NCBI GenBank assembly: GCA_907163375.1
Contig: CAJQUW010003479.1
Location: 1 to 64,000 of the forward strand
DNA: 64,000 nucleotides
Reading direction: 5' to 3'
Source of the DNA: Prostheceraeus crozeri
Lineage: Eukaryota; Platyhelminthes; Polycladida; Euryleptidae
A program made the position numbers and the translations under genes. Below the pieces are notes generated by a model. It was not told where the DNA came from. It saw nothing but the letters and a program-made list of their open reading frames with translations, and did no database searches. This document shows, in pieces, positions 37,626 to 50,649 of the stretch (position 1 is its first letter; each line of letters starts with the position of its first letter).

Positions 37626-38256
37626 GAAACCCATACTGTTTTGTAGTCCTCCACTGAGCTGTCCTCAATAATCGTCAACATGTGCATTAAGCCCATGATG
37701 ACCAAATTTGAAATTGACAAAAATTAGTATCATTATTAAAAGTAGTATTTTATTACAAAAGGAGTGCTATTGAAATGGTTTGATATAAAAAACAAACAAG
37801 TCAAATACATTTATGACTCATGTAGAACACTAATTTCAAAACAATTTTAAACTTCAACCATACTATAGAAACGTTTGAGATTTCGTACACCACAATTACA
37901 AATCGGAAATATTGCTTTTCAGCGATAAGAGAAAATATATAGAAATACAATTAAAACAATCTTATGTGTCACAATTACAAAATCAAAGTAAAAATTGAGA
38001 GCGATTTGGAAAGGGGAATGAGTCGAATTTCAGTCTGCACTTCATACTTGAAGGATATTGCTACATCCACGATAATATTATAAATTGCATAAACATTTTG
38101 GCTTGAACAAGAATTGTCGTCTGCACAAATTACAATTGCAAGGGTTGCTTTCAATATCACTTCGCATTAGATAGCAAAATACTTGTAGCAAAACATCAAT
38201 CGACTTCGTAAGTGTTTCATCAAAAGATCACGATGCAAGTAAATGTAATAAGCGCT

Positions 38257-41200
38257 TTACACATCCCTAGTTTCGCTATCACTATTCTCACTACTGACCG
38301 AAACAGTGTCCTGAGAGTCATTGAGTGGACTACTCATCCGACACTGCGATTCCATTTGAAGACGGTGTTCCTTGCTTTTACGTCGGTCACTACAGCGGGC
38401 TAGATGGGCACTGATACCCGTCAAAGCTTGGTCCACTCCAACTGCTGCAGATTTCATTACTACGGAAGTGATGGCTTGCTGTATTCGTGGATAAGTTGAT
38501 GATAATGGTTTCTTCTTTGACTTTGAAGACGGTTCGCGAGTAAAATACTGGAATATTTCATCTGGTGCTATGAGGCGGCATACAACACGCGCTACATAGC
38601 CTGCATCAGCCCTTCCTTTACCAATCCCTTTATCTTTTGGGGCCATTAGGAACAGCGACTTCCGTAAATCAGATCGGAGAATCGAGGATCCCGAAAGTCG
38701 GAGCTCGAGCTCGTCCAACTGAAATGAAAATAAAACAACTAAGACATCTAACATTCTAGTTGATAGGAGGCATGATATATTAAATTCAATACTCATACTG
38801 CAGCGTAACTTTTACAGACTAGTTTTACAAGGATTTTTCACAGCCAAAGTAATCTTAAACGAGTAATCGACGTAGTCATCAATCACCCATTTACTTTTAA
38901 GCACTGAGCATTCAATACTCTTGTACATGTAGAGAGATGTTTGAATTAAAATCTAAGACTTAACTGGTAAATATGTGTAAATACATGAACTATAATAGAA
39001 GTTATACTCATGGTACAAAATTGATTCGAATAGGAGAAGAGGGGTAATATATGAATATAAGATTTATACTTCGTAATTTAAGCAAATCAACGCATTCCGT
39101 TGACCAACGGTCGGAATGATCAGAAAAATCAGACTTATGATTACATCAAATATGGATGGTATGAGCCATCCAATCATGGACTGGCAACCATGCATTGTAA
39201 AGTTCGAGCTCGCTTAATGTCCGCGCGTACTTTTCGGCCGTGGAGAACAGAAGTGTTTACCTGTCTATTACTTGAAGTCTAATATAATCTATGGGTGAAA
39301 GTAACTAAGAATTCAAATATATCCAAGCACTACTCAAGGAAAAATCGACTTTATTCACACTATTATGGTGCTTTGTCCATATTGCCTCTTTCCCCAATAT
39401 GTTTTTCTTTTTCGTCTCACGTTCTGTTACTGTTGCATTCTAATAGTTAACAACGGCATATAAACAACCTGCTTGGTTCTTCTGCAGTTCCCCCACATTT
39501 TCCTATCTTATTCTGTATTGCGTCCTACACTTATCCTCTATCTCATAAAGGACTACAAAATTTGATGACCATTTGGACATTGCCTCGGTCATATTCCTGT
39601 GAAAACCGAGCTTCAACAGAGAGACGAATGAACTGATGAACATTGTCAATGAGCATGTACGAAATGTCGAACTTGGGAGTGTTGTGATATGAAGATTGCT
39701 AAGATACGAGGTGCCGGTGATGTCATTCATAGGAGTATGATGCGTAACAAGGGTCAGATACGTAGTCTATGATAACTTCTTTTGTGCTGTCCATTCATTC
39801 CTACCATAGATAGCCACATACTTCTTGTTCCTCCCTCTAACTTTGTACTTTGATTTCTACTTAGCAAGGAACGTTGGAATGCTACGTTGGAGAATCTGGC
39901 AGGACTGCTGAAAAAAGAACAAATGAACAAAAAAAGAGCTGTAAGAAAGAGACACAAACTCAGAAATAAGCAACCACTCAAACGAAACATCAAATTTAGT
40001 GGAATGCAACAATAGAACGTGAGACGAAACAGAAAAACAGATGGGGAGAAAGAGGCAATATGGATAAAGCACCATAATAGTGGGAATAAAGCCAAATTTT
40101 TTTAGAGGAGTGCTTGGAATAATCTCATCTGATTTCTTGGTTACTTTCATCTGTCTTCACTACATCCGAAGTTATCTTGTTTATTCAGCATGACCATTAT
40201 TGACACACGCTTGTTCTTGGGCATCAATTTGGTAAAACTTAGATGAAAATTTCATCAAATTCTTACAGAAATGATGAAAATATTCTTGCAAAAATATAAG
40301 AAGTAAAAGGTAAATTTCATCTGTATTTGCTGCATTTAAAGCACAAGAAAATGTAAATCAAACAGTGAGGTTAATGACTTAAGAAAGAACTAATCAAGCA
40401 TTAGGCATCCACGCTATGAGCGAAATAAATTTTGTAACAGTAGTAATTAAAGCATGCAGAATGAGATGAAAAGTCACCAAGCTGAGTTTAAAACAAGCTG
40501 ACAGGTCGAATAAAATGTTCATAGAAAATTAAAAAGATGCGTTTTTTTAAATGGATTAAATATGGGTATCAAATATAAATGGATTTTCATATAAAAGGTT
40601 ATGAAATAGCAAATAACAGGGCATCAATAACCTAATAATCTTACAGGTAATATCATCAAGAATAGAAAAGTCTTCGAACTACCGAGGTCAATTTTTAGCA
40701 TAAATAAAACAAGAAAAATAAAGATAAATTTCTCACATCATGAAAATCTTACTTCTAATCGATAATCATCGATAACTTTGACTTTTTCGAAGTACAAAGT
40801 ATATACATGCTTAGTTCAGATATATGCCTACTTATACTGTTTTTTTCTTTATCACTTTACTCCCATTTATTCCCCGGGAGTGATTATCGGTTGGGAAGTG
40901 CCACTTTAGTGGACTTTCGACCGGTGCGTTTGTGCATTTTTTGCCCAGATGCCCTTCCTGTCGACTACCGATGATCCTTTTGATCGGCCTCGAACCTGTG
41001 ACCTCAGGACCCATAGGCAGGCACTTAGATCACAGCTGAATGATCCTGAAAAGCTTATCAAAAACCAACAATCCACCGCACTCATATAAAGAGGAAGTAA
41101 TTAAAATTAAACTTACCGATGATTCATTTGTCACTGGAACCTTGAATTTTTCCAGGGCATCTTCAGCAACTCCCGAGAACTTGGAACCACACCCCAATGA

Positions 41201-44200
41201 GTCCATACCTTGCTCTAGTAACCGATCCAGTTTGGTATTCGCTTCATTCAATGATGGCTTCAACTCCTTCCCGATGTATTCCTGCAACACCCAAATTTAA
41301 GATACAGCATCACGACTTACCAGAACCGATTTAGGTTGTAATTTTGCGGTAAGCATTATGACCCAAAAGGAGAAAGATGCCACTGTATAGCAGAAGAAAC
41401 ATATGCAATTCATGCTCCGCAACGTTTTTTCACCGTCACACAGCGAAAAGTCGAACTAGTTGAAGATCGAAGAGCAAATCAATTTCTTGAAATCAATGAG
41501 ATTTTCATCATTTTTCTTTTGATTCTGACCGATGTGAAGACGATTTGTTCGTATCATAAACAGTTCCCATATTTACACACAAGGCCAAATATATAATTAT
41601 TTTGATATGTCATGCGCTTGACCAATGGCTCTTCCTATTAATTACGAATTAAATTTTAACTTAAGTTTGAGAATTTGAACTTTCACCTTCCATGTAACTG
41701 GATTTAATAAAATTTACATAAATGAATAAGAATTATCAGTTAATGTTTCAGATCAGCTAAAATTTCAGATTCGCAGCTATTGCTAGACCAACGACGATTA
41801 AGTTCTTCACCACTGAGAATGTCACTACAAGCGCGTCACGGACTATTAAAGAAATGAAATGACGGTACTTACCAATGCGAAATCAAGTTTTTCAATAAGC
41901 GATCTTTCTGCTGATGAATGGGGTTCAACCTGTATTTCATGTGAGGCTGCAAAATAAAGCATCATCAGAGTCACATCATTTTAAGTAGGACTACAGCTTG
42001 ATGGATATCAGAATTAAACAATATATTGAAGTTATATTACATTATACATGCACACATGTCGAAATTTTTAAAAACTGAAGATGTCTACAAATTTACATGT
42101 AGATAATGCTAACTTGTAAGATCTTCGATTCATATCGGAACACGATTGATGATACAAGGTGGATGGTTGTTCGTCAGATTTCGATGACATAAACGTGCTA
42201 TTATCTTGCACTTGCAAGTGCTTGTCATTCGTTCTCATCGAAAGCCATGACACTTACCTTGCAATACCCGAGTGTCATTGAAGCTGCGGTTCACAGGCGA
42301 AGGACTTCGATTCGAGCTATCTTGTAATAACTGAGTGTCAGTGGAGCTGCGGTTCACACGCGAAGGACTTCGATTCGAGCTATCTTGTAATAACTGAGTG
42401 TCAGTGGAGCTGCGGTTCACACGCGAAGGACTTCGATTCGAGCTATCTTGTAATGACTGAGTGTCAGTGGAGCTGCGGTTCACACGCGAAGGACTTCGAT
42501 AGGAATTATCTTGTAATAGCTGAGTGTCAGTGGAGCTGCGGTTGATACTTAAAAGACTCCGATCCGGGTTCTTTCGTGATTGCAAAAAATTAATTATTCC
42601 GGATGATATCGTTTTCGCACGTTCACTTTCAGAGTCGCTATGTTGAGTTCCAATCAATGAATCGAGGAATTTTTCTGCTTCTTCTAGTGAATCGAAATAT
42701 CTTTTGGTTTTCCCAGGCAGGGCGATCCAGGCGGACTTGTTGGGAGGGGTACATTCCGAAATCAGGGTCGACAAGTTTCTACAAAAGTAATACTAATTTG
42801 GTTGGAGTATCAATGGACAATGAATACATTATATGCATAATTAAGTTACTGAATCCGAATATTCATCACCATTACTGAGGTAAGACAATTTTACTTCTTA
42901 TTTAACATTTTCTATTATTGACATAGCTACGGGAAAAATCGTCATTTTACCAAGTATCTCCCTACACTCATTTCCATATAGCCTATTTCCGTGAAGGTTT
43001 GTGAACGAATACGCTAATTTCGATTTTCGTTTCAAAACCTAGGTTATTTTACGATTTTGTTAATACTCGAATGTCGATGGAGTGCCATCACATCAATGCG
43101 CAAAGCGTAGATAAGGTATGATTGACGCCCAAGATGCGCGAACGTAAACAATAAATTCCCAGCTACCTGTTACCACGTAGACTATTTCGGACAGACTGTC
43201 GGTTGCTATTGTTAACAATATAATAGAATTTTTCCTCTAGATAACAGAAGAGCGCACTTCTTTCTTCAGATTTCAACTGCTGGACATTTCCCCCTTAACC
43301 GACTTTTAATCAGTGATACAAAAGCTTGTCAAGAAATAGTCGACAACATCTTGAAATCATATTTCTCCGCCGATTTTATTAAAATAAAAATTTAAAATGA
43401 AAGCAAATTTGAAAACCCATGTGATGGTGATGCTTATTTATTACTTAGAAACAGTAAATGTTTTGATGAAATAGAAAATCCGCGTTAAAATCGCTTTGGA
43501 AAGGGAATTTCTACGCGATAATTTCCGACGCCCGTCCTCCACGTGATCTACTTCGCTGGCTGTGTACTGAATTTAAGGCTTAATTTTAACCTATAACAAA
43601 TAGCAGACGCAATGGCCTATAGCATAGACTCGAATGCGAGATTCCGAATTAAGTAGCAGTATGATCACAATCCATTGTGCTAAAAACATCTCAAAAATAT
43701 TAAGTTATTAAGGTACTTTGAAGATGTGGCAACGTTTGTTTCTTCCATTGTATTATCAATGTCTCCTGTCCGTCATCAACTAAGTGAAAATCATTTAATT
43801 TATGAAACAGGAATTATAAATACCAATGTAGGTAAATTTTTTGAAAGCTAGCAACTTGAAAAAGATGATTATTGACTTCGAATTTAGTTTTGATTGGTAT
43901 GTATCGCGAAAACGTTTTTATATTCCACCACAATACTCCCCTCCCCCACTCAATAACCTATATGAGTCAGAAATAAATCAACACAACTTTTCTCAATTTA
44001 AGCAGATAAACTGCTTGTGACTGCTACAAACAAATTTTGCAGCAGTTTGGTCTGTATGAAGTTGCAACGAATCACATGATTTTTATGTCTCATGCAACTG
44101 GTCCGTCTGATGCATCAAGACGGTTTATTATGGCATGAATCTTTCTTGTTCATTTACATTATGATGTATGTAAAATTATCGTGAATAAAACTTCCACTGA

Positions 44201-45361
44201 AAATAACATTTACCTCTCGTCTTTAGATCCAGGAGATGGCCAGAAACAGCATGTGAATGTTCCATCTATCTCTGGTGTGGTCGATATCCAAGATGAGGGA
44301 ACTGTGAAAAGTGATTTAGGTCGCTCCCGATAAAAGTCAAATACAGCATAAGACTGGAAAAGAAAAAATGATACTAAAATGAACCCTTACGACCAATGTC
44401 TGTACACTGTGTTAAACATTTAATATTAAAGAAAATTAAATTTATGATGTTCAAATGATAAAAAATCACATGACTTTATAGTCTGGGGTTACGATTAATA
44501 TTTGTAATAATATTGCTTGTATATTCCGACTAGTGCTTTCATTTCATAACAGTTCCAGTTTTTCCAATCTCAAGTTAAATTTTCCTATCATCAGGTATAT
44601 TGAAAAAAATGCGGAAAAAGCGGGGGATATGTTGTCTCCTTGAAGTCATGATAGTTTACAACCCAGTCGTCTCGCTAAATCATTGTATGTATGCCAACAA
44701 GCGGAAACAACAGCATAGCAGAAACTAAAACCTGCATACACTTTCCTTTGTAGGAAAGTCCACCGTTGTTTATATCACGTGAGGATATGAAATGTAACAC
44801 CAGCATCTGCCTAATTAAGACCATTGTAGTCAGCTACTTAACCCCAAAGGCATGAAATAATATGTTATAATCGTCGTTTAAGCAGGCATCATTTAAGGTA
44901 AGCTTTTTTTATTATTCGGCATACCCTTCAAATTTCAAATGATCACATGGAATGTGAGCCATCATCCGTTCGACTCACTGTAGCTTGATAAAAGAATAAC
45001 ACTGATATTTTTAAAAAACACTGATCATTTGATATTCTATTTGAGTATGGAATGATCAAAACTTTTACTTCACAACACAGTTGGTAAACTTCAGACCACA
45101 AGATCTTGTAACCATTATCGATTAATTACATTTCAGTTATACATGCACACGCACAGTATGATACGTCACAAATTCATACACATTTTATGTACCGCATAAC
45201 GTATAGTGTGTAAACACGAACTGAGAAAAGAACAAAGATTATATGAATGTATAGAAACTTACACTCTCCTTCTTAGCTCCACGAGGTCGTTTCGATGGCG
45301 GCTCCGTCACATCCCAATACGGCTTCACTGGAACTTTTTCTCGCTTCCCGGAGTTTTCCAT
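38257..45361 (-). CDS. Six-exon gene with DUF4806-like C-terminus, transposon-associated
   Basis: Six minus-strand exons join in phase: 45361-45263, 44353-44214, 42778-42258, 41946-41873, 41281-41117 and 38718-38257. All introns have GT/AG borders, mostly GTAAGT donors. The product is 486 residues. The start chosen is MENSGKREKV, the last ATG before the first donor. Residues ~20-32 are basic (PPSKRPRGAKK), a likely nuclear signal. Residues ~34-105 (SYAVFDFYRERPKSLFTVPS..., CFWPSP, then SAWIALPGKTKRYFDSLEEA) match the N-terminal block seen in DUF4806 proteins. A tandem 21-residue repeat (NRSSTDTQLLQDSSN...) fills the middle. The C-terminal part (FKVPVTNESSLDELELRLSG, then a helical region ending KKKPLSSTYPRIQQAI) fits the DUF4806 pattern. 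The role is unknown; position beside a CACTA-like transposase suggests an accessory DNA-binding protein. No lesions seen in the coding exons. Confidence 0.72.
40838..41038 (-). mobile_element. tRNA-derived SINE in the last intron
   Basis: On the minus strand it has an A-box-like GCTGTGATCTAAGTGCCTG and a B box GGTTCGAGGCC. Then come GACAGGAAGGGCATCTGG and a body ending CCCGGGGAATAAATGGGAG, with an A-rich tail at the 40840 end. It lies wholly within the intron between exons 5 and 6 of the DUF4806-like gene, in the same orientation, about 80 bp from exon 5. Confidence 0.65.
42258..42543 (-). repeat. 63-bp tandem repeat inside exon 3
   Basis: AGTGTCA recurs at 42271, 42334, 42397, 42460 and 42523, giving four full 63-bp units and a partial fifth in the reading frame. 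Each unit codes 21 residues of the type NRSSTDTQLLQDSSN plus RSPSRV, with serine/arginine/proline content typical of disordered, phosphorylatable linkers. The near-identity of units indicates recent expansion. The frame is preserved because the unit is a multiple of three. Confidence 0.95.
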
Positions 45362-46707
45362 CAGTCTATGGATTGAAGATTGGACTGAGAAATGTATGTG
45401 CACGTGATCATACATAAATCCACTAAAACTTTTCCTCCGATGAATCATGCAACATTGCCATAAATACAGCACATCTGACTTCATGATATCCATACAATTC
45501 ATTAAGATCGATTCGCATCCCCCTTCTAAGCTGCAAAATTCTGCCTAGGGTGAGAGTTCATCATTTGCGTACTTAAATGCATTGACTTTGTAACATCCGA
45601 CAATCTTGGAATTCACTGGTTTGGTAAAAAATGGAGTTGTATTTACGTATCTCCGTACTGACACAGAGTTACCAGTCACGCTATAGACTTCGTAACATTT
45701 GTGATGCGATAGATCAATATATATGTTGTTAGGAAATGAGGTCAAAACTGCAGACCTTGATTGCTGAAGCACTTTGTCTTTGTTTATTTCTTGTTCCATT
45801 AAAGTCTTCTTTATCATAGAGACTAATGGGTTCAAAGGTGACTTGATCGACTTCTTTATTTGCCCCAATTTACTTTCAAAGGAATATGCGGAAACTGAAT
45901 CTAAACTGCCATGTACCTTAGCAGTCTCCGATAAATGAAGAAGGGAATGGACGTTTATACACTAAAAATGATTCACCATAAAGAGATGAGGCTTGCTGTA
46001 CGTATGCTCTTAGCAACTTATTAGCGAGTTCATTTTCTTTTGTAGCGTGATTTTGATCCACTAATAATGAACAGCCAACACTAAGATTACATAAGTGCTC
46101 GTAATGAGCCTCTGTTGCTAATATACCTTTGAAAATCACCTTGGCAGTATAAAGAAGCATTTGGCGGAACTCCGTAGCTTTGAAGCGCTGAAGATCTCGT
46201 AAGGTTCGCGGACGTCTAGCAAAGCAGTTAGGCACGCTAACTCTAAGGGCATTCAACCGATTATTCAATAATTTCAAGTTCGAAGATGAAATTCGGCAAG
46301 GCACATGATTTTCCCCGACCGTCTTTGGGCCGGTGGTAATCCATGTCAGAAATCGTAACATTAAACCACTCCCTAGATGCATTAGATCATATGGGAATGT
46401 GTGAATCATATCACAGTCTGTAAGCTCATAAGGGGAATCAGTTGCTTTGTGATGCCGTGTTTGGCGCCTTTCTCGAAAACTTTTATCTGTTCGCATTTGA
46501 AAATCTACCTCCGGCCATATCAATCGTTTACCATCATGAGCTCCTTTTGATTCACAATAATCACACCCAAAAAAACCATTGAATGAGATTATACTTTTGA
46601 CCATGTGACGGGCAGGGGTATCGCATATGTGAGCAGCGAATTTGACATCGTAATGTCTGTTTTGAAACCAAATGCCCTTTTCCGAAAGTACATTTATTTC
46701 TAATATA

Positions 46708-49700
46708 CCGTAGAACGGGGTGAATTGGGACAGCGGGGTGAAATGGGACTAATTTGAATTTTGAGACAATTTACCTGTCTATCATCAAAACTAATTTATC
46801 AAATTCCTCTTAGCTACACTTTTTAGAAACTATCTGAAATTAACTTTATCTTTCGGATTTTTTATAAATCTATTTATGCTTACGTATATATTTGTTTAAG
46901 TGGTACTTTAATTCAAATTAATCATATGATTTTAAGTTGCCATCTTAATTCACCTGAACTGGTTAGATAGAAGCAGCCACATTCAAAGTGTAAGTATCTA
47001 CAACGAGGACATATGTCCATACTTATAACGTGTATTGATAAATAAATGTAAGTTGATGTATTGAGGCGATATACAAAATTAATTATATTTTGTAATTTTT
47101 CATTGTCCCAATTCACCCCTCACTTTATATCAGCCTTATATTTAGGTTCCCTGTCCGTCATCAAACGTATTGTTTGGTATAACAAATCAGCTTTATTTGA
47201 TAATATAGATACTACACTTCATGAACAAAATAACATATCAAACACAAGACAAATTATCAACAAAAATATTCATATACGAGTATTCTATTCGTCAAGTAAA
47301 TTATTTTCTATCTGAGTTAGTTACTGATTATAAACTGTAAAACTAAAAATGTAGCATACCCGAACTTATCATCACTCTATTTTAGTAAATGCTTCTATCT
47401 AATAACATTTCAACATAATTGTTGTATACATCGATTTTATTGACTATAATATTTCGTTATATTTCAGGTGTCCCAAGTCACCCCACCAGTTTTGCGAGAC
47501 GATGCCGCGAAAATATAAGAAGAAAACTGACACAAGAGCATACAAGGCCCACGATCATGAAGTAATTGAGAATGCCGTGAAAGAAATTAATGATGGTATA
47601 AGCATACGGAATGCTGCCCAGAAGTATGGTGTTTCCAAAAGTGTCCTGGGGCGCCGGATTAAACATCAACAGACATTGAAACCAGGTGGACAATCAGCTC
47701 TTAAAGATGAGTTTGAAAGAGAATTAATCCAGAAAATTCTTATTTGTGCTGAATGGGGTTATCCCATGGATTTGTTTGAAGTACGACTGTTTGTGAAGTC
47801 CTATCTAGATTCAAAAGATATCCACATCAAGAAATTTCGAAGGAATCTCCCGGGGAAAGATTTGGCCATGAGTTTTTTATCAAGACATAAAGACGTTACG
47901 ATTCGAATGACTCCTAACATCAAAGGGGGAAGAGCTGAGGTTAGAAGAGGTGTGATAAATGAGCATTTTGATAACTTGAGCAAGACTTTGGAGGGAGTGC
48001 CTCCACACAATATACTAAATTACGACGAAACACGCTTTGTGGATAATCCTGGCACGAGGAAATGTCTTGTTCGAAGAGGTTGCAAGCATCCGGAACGTGT
48101 AGTCAATAGTACGAAATCTTCTATTTCAGTTATGTTTTGTGCTGCTGCGGATGGAAGTATTCTTCCTGTTTACACTGTCTACAAAGCCACTGGGATGTGG
48201 TACACTTGGATGTTGAATGGGCCGTCAATGCCAGATATAACAGATCATCCAGTGGATGGTTTGATTCATTTACATTTACCGATTGGTTTTTTAAAGTAGC
48301 CTTGCGTTACCTCAGACGATTACCAGGTAGAAAAGTATTGATAGGTGATGATCTTGCCAGTCATTTAACAAAGGATGTAATTGAAGCGTGTGAAAGAAAC
48401 AACATTGCCTTTGTATTTCTTCCCAGAAATTCAACACATCTAACACAACCCTTAGATGTTTCATACTTCGGTCCTTTAAAGCGTACATGGAGAAATGTCC
48501 TTGACGAATGGAAGCGAAGTCTTGGAAAAAATCAGTCTTCTTTGCCTAAGGATCAGTTTCCCGCATAACTAAAGAAAACATTGGAGCAACTTGAGTTTGA
48601 TGGGAGAGGAAACAAAAACGTAGTAGCAGGGTTAAAACTGGTATTGTACCTCTGAATCGAGAGAAAGTGATATGCCAAATTCCTACTCATGAAACTCAAT
48701 GATGATTCTACTCATGATGAGAACAGTGAAGAAAGTAACCTCTCAGATGAAAATCTCTCCGATAGTTTAGCTTCCTTTTTGAGAGAAATGAGATATCGTC
48801 CGGATAAACGAATTGTTACTACTCGTCTCAAGATCAACATCGCAGCTGGAAAAAGTGTATCATTGATAGATATAAGTAATCCCACACAAGATTCGAGTGA
48901 GGATACCGATACAGGTTCCGCTACTGATACTGAATCAGAGATGGCTCAGAGACAATACATCAGTCGAATGATTTTGACAATGACATCGAAATGTCTGGAG
49001 ATCGTAACGAATGTTTATCAGACCACGTAGAAAATTGCAGTTTGGTCCCGCAACTAGGATCTATAAGCGAAGGTGCTCGGATCGCCGTCAGCCTTTCAAC
49101 AACACGGAATGCTCAGAATACTTATATCGGTCAAGTTCAAAATGTATACGGAAATTATGAATTTGAAGTGAAATTTGTCCTACAGTATCGTAATGAGCCG
49201 CAACAGTTTGTTTGGCCTTCTATAGACGATGTCAGCGATATTGAATTCCCGGAAATAAAACGTGTTTTGAATGAACCTACGCTACTCCGACGAGGTGTGA
49301 TGCTCTTCACCGAGGTGTGAGACATGCGCACGATTCTATAGATTTTTTTAGAAAAACATTTGTGGTAACTGTTTATGGCTAATAGAATAAAGATTTTAGA
49401 TAAAATTACTTGTGCTTTGGTTTTTGTAACAGAAAAGAACAAAATATGAAAACGATTTGTAATTAAAGAAAACATTGCTTGGGTTACTTATAGTTTTTAT
49501 GTGGCATGTCCCAATTCACCCTCAAGAGGGGTGAGTCGGGACACTTTTTGATGGCATATTTGAGATAGTTATCATGCATTAATTTATGCAAATTGTACGT
49601 CAATCCTTAGATGAAACTCTGAAATACATATAAGTACTATATAATGGACGAAATTAAATTGTTTAACATATGAAAAAGTAAAATAATTGAAAAATCCGTC

Positions 49701-49721
49701 CCAATTCACCCCATTTTACGG
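46708..49721 (+). mobile_element. pogo-superfamily DNA transposon, 3.0 kb
   Basis: The ends are CCGTAGAACGGGGTGAATTG and, inverted, CCGTAAAATGGGGTGAATTG, flanked on each side by TA, the pogo/Tc1 target duplication. The word GGGGTGAATTGGGAC recurs, in both orientations, at 46718, 46736, 47105, 47469, 49508, 49527 and 49699. The element carries its own transposase on the plus strand, opposite to the gene it landed in. Confidence 0.92.
47502..49320 (+). pseudogene. pogo-family transposase (HTH_psq, CENP-B-type, DDE_1)
   Basis: Starts MPRKYKKKTDTRAYKAHDHE. A psq-type helix-turn-helix (residues ~18-50, ISIRNAAQKYGVSKSVLGRR) is followed by a CENP-B-like second DNA-binding domain. The DDE_1 core has HNILNYDETRF (first D), KVLIGDDLASHLTKDVIEAC (second D) and STHLTQPLDVSYFGPLKRTW (third D). 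The tail at 48991-49320 has the YIGQVQNVYGNYEFEVKF module seen at the C-terminus of related elements. The frame is broken: a shift near 48215-48235 between the NGP and ARYNRS motifs, an in-frame stop at 48566-48568, and further shifts near 48640 and 49020. Upstream TTATATTTCAG at 47458-47468 looks like a splice acceptor, so a 5' intron is possible. Confidence 0.9.
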
Positions 49722-50649
49722 TAGTTTCATGCAGAAATTCAAGATTTTCCGGTTTTGAAGGACCGATAGTGAAAACTACAGGGAAAACAACCGTGGGCAA
49801 CAAATTGTCAATTTTAGCTAAAAGGAGCCACGCAGATTTACCAGAACTTTTGTAAAGTGGTAAGCCATCAATATTGTCTTTGATGATTAAACAATTTATG
49901 TTGCTCAACGCATCCTGTGAATACCTACTTAAAGCATATTGTATTTGCCTCTCGTAACCAAAGTAGTAATAACTCATGCCAGATTTACTAACAATTTCTG
50001 CCCGAGGTATATGTAGTTCTCTTCTTAATGTTCGAGAATCTAAAGGCAGCGAACTAACACAATGTTTCCGAAGAGCACTCAATACTCTATTTGTCTGTAG
50101 GTCAGTCATGTCCGTCTCAATAACAGCTCTCCTTAAATCATCCCAAAGAGTGTTGGCATTCAATCTGCTCATATCATCATCAGTAGAGCTAAAATCGATC
50201 TTCTCATCGCTTTCAGGCCTATCCTCATCCTCATTACTCGAAAAAACTGCGTCAGAATCGGTCTTTGACTTTGATTCAACATGATCACCGCTTGAGTCAG
50301 CTTCTTTGTAAACTGATGCCTGGCTGTCATTATCAATCGAATCTACTTCATGTGTGCCTTTCCATGTACGAAAACCAATTATTGCATCTCCCCTTTCAGC
50401 CCCGTCAACCTGTTCTGATCTCGTTATATCCGATTCAATATCTGATCCTCCACAACTATTTTCAAACAAGAAATCCACGTCACTATCATTTAAACACTTG
50501 TAATTGATTTTAGATATTCTTCGCGTTTTACGTTTCCTTTCGTACTTTCCATCACTTATTTTTCTCTTTCCGAAATTGCACTTTCGGTCACCAATATTTG
50601 AAATATCGCTTGAAGACATCAAATTCTCTGCATTTGCAACAACCCTGAA

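Larger units (their letters stand above)
45545..50619 (-). pseudogene. CACTA (TNP2/Transposase_21)-like transposase, split by a pogo insertion
   Basis: The N-terminal block 50619-49722 starts at MSSSDISNIGD after a TTTCAG acceptor (50645). It has basic and acidic segments and reaches the NIDGLPLYKSSGKSAW motif that carries the first catalytic aspartate of TNP2-type transposases, then IGPSKPENLEFLHET. Across the pogo element the frame resumes at 46707 without a shift and gives AAHICDTPARHMVKSIISFN (second aspartate region), GFFGCDYCESKGAHDGKRL (zinc-knuckle-like), PYELTDCDMIHTFPYDLMHL and a conserved FARRPRTL...KATEFRQMLLYT block. One extra base in the T-run at 45954-45956 shifts the frame; the continuing frame keeps NVHSLLHLSETAKVHGSLDS and runs to the stop at 45545. 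The total would be ~685 residues, normal for the family. The stop lies ~180 bp upstream of the DUF4806-like gene's ATG, same strand. Confidence 0.82.

Noticed and set aside
45239-45502. Upstream in-frame ATGs of the DUF4806-like gene (MNCMDIMKSD...)
   Set aside because: The 47 extra residues are hydrophobic/histidine-rich and unlike family N-termini; MENSGKREKV starts the charged, conserved-looking part.
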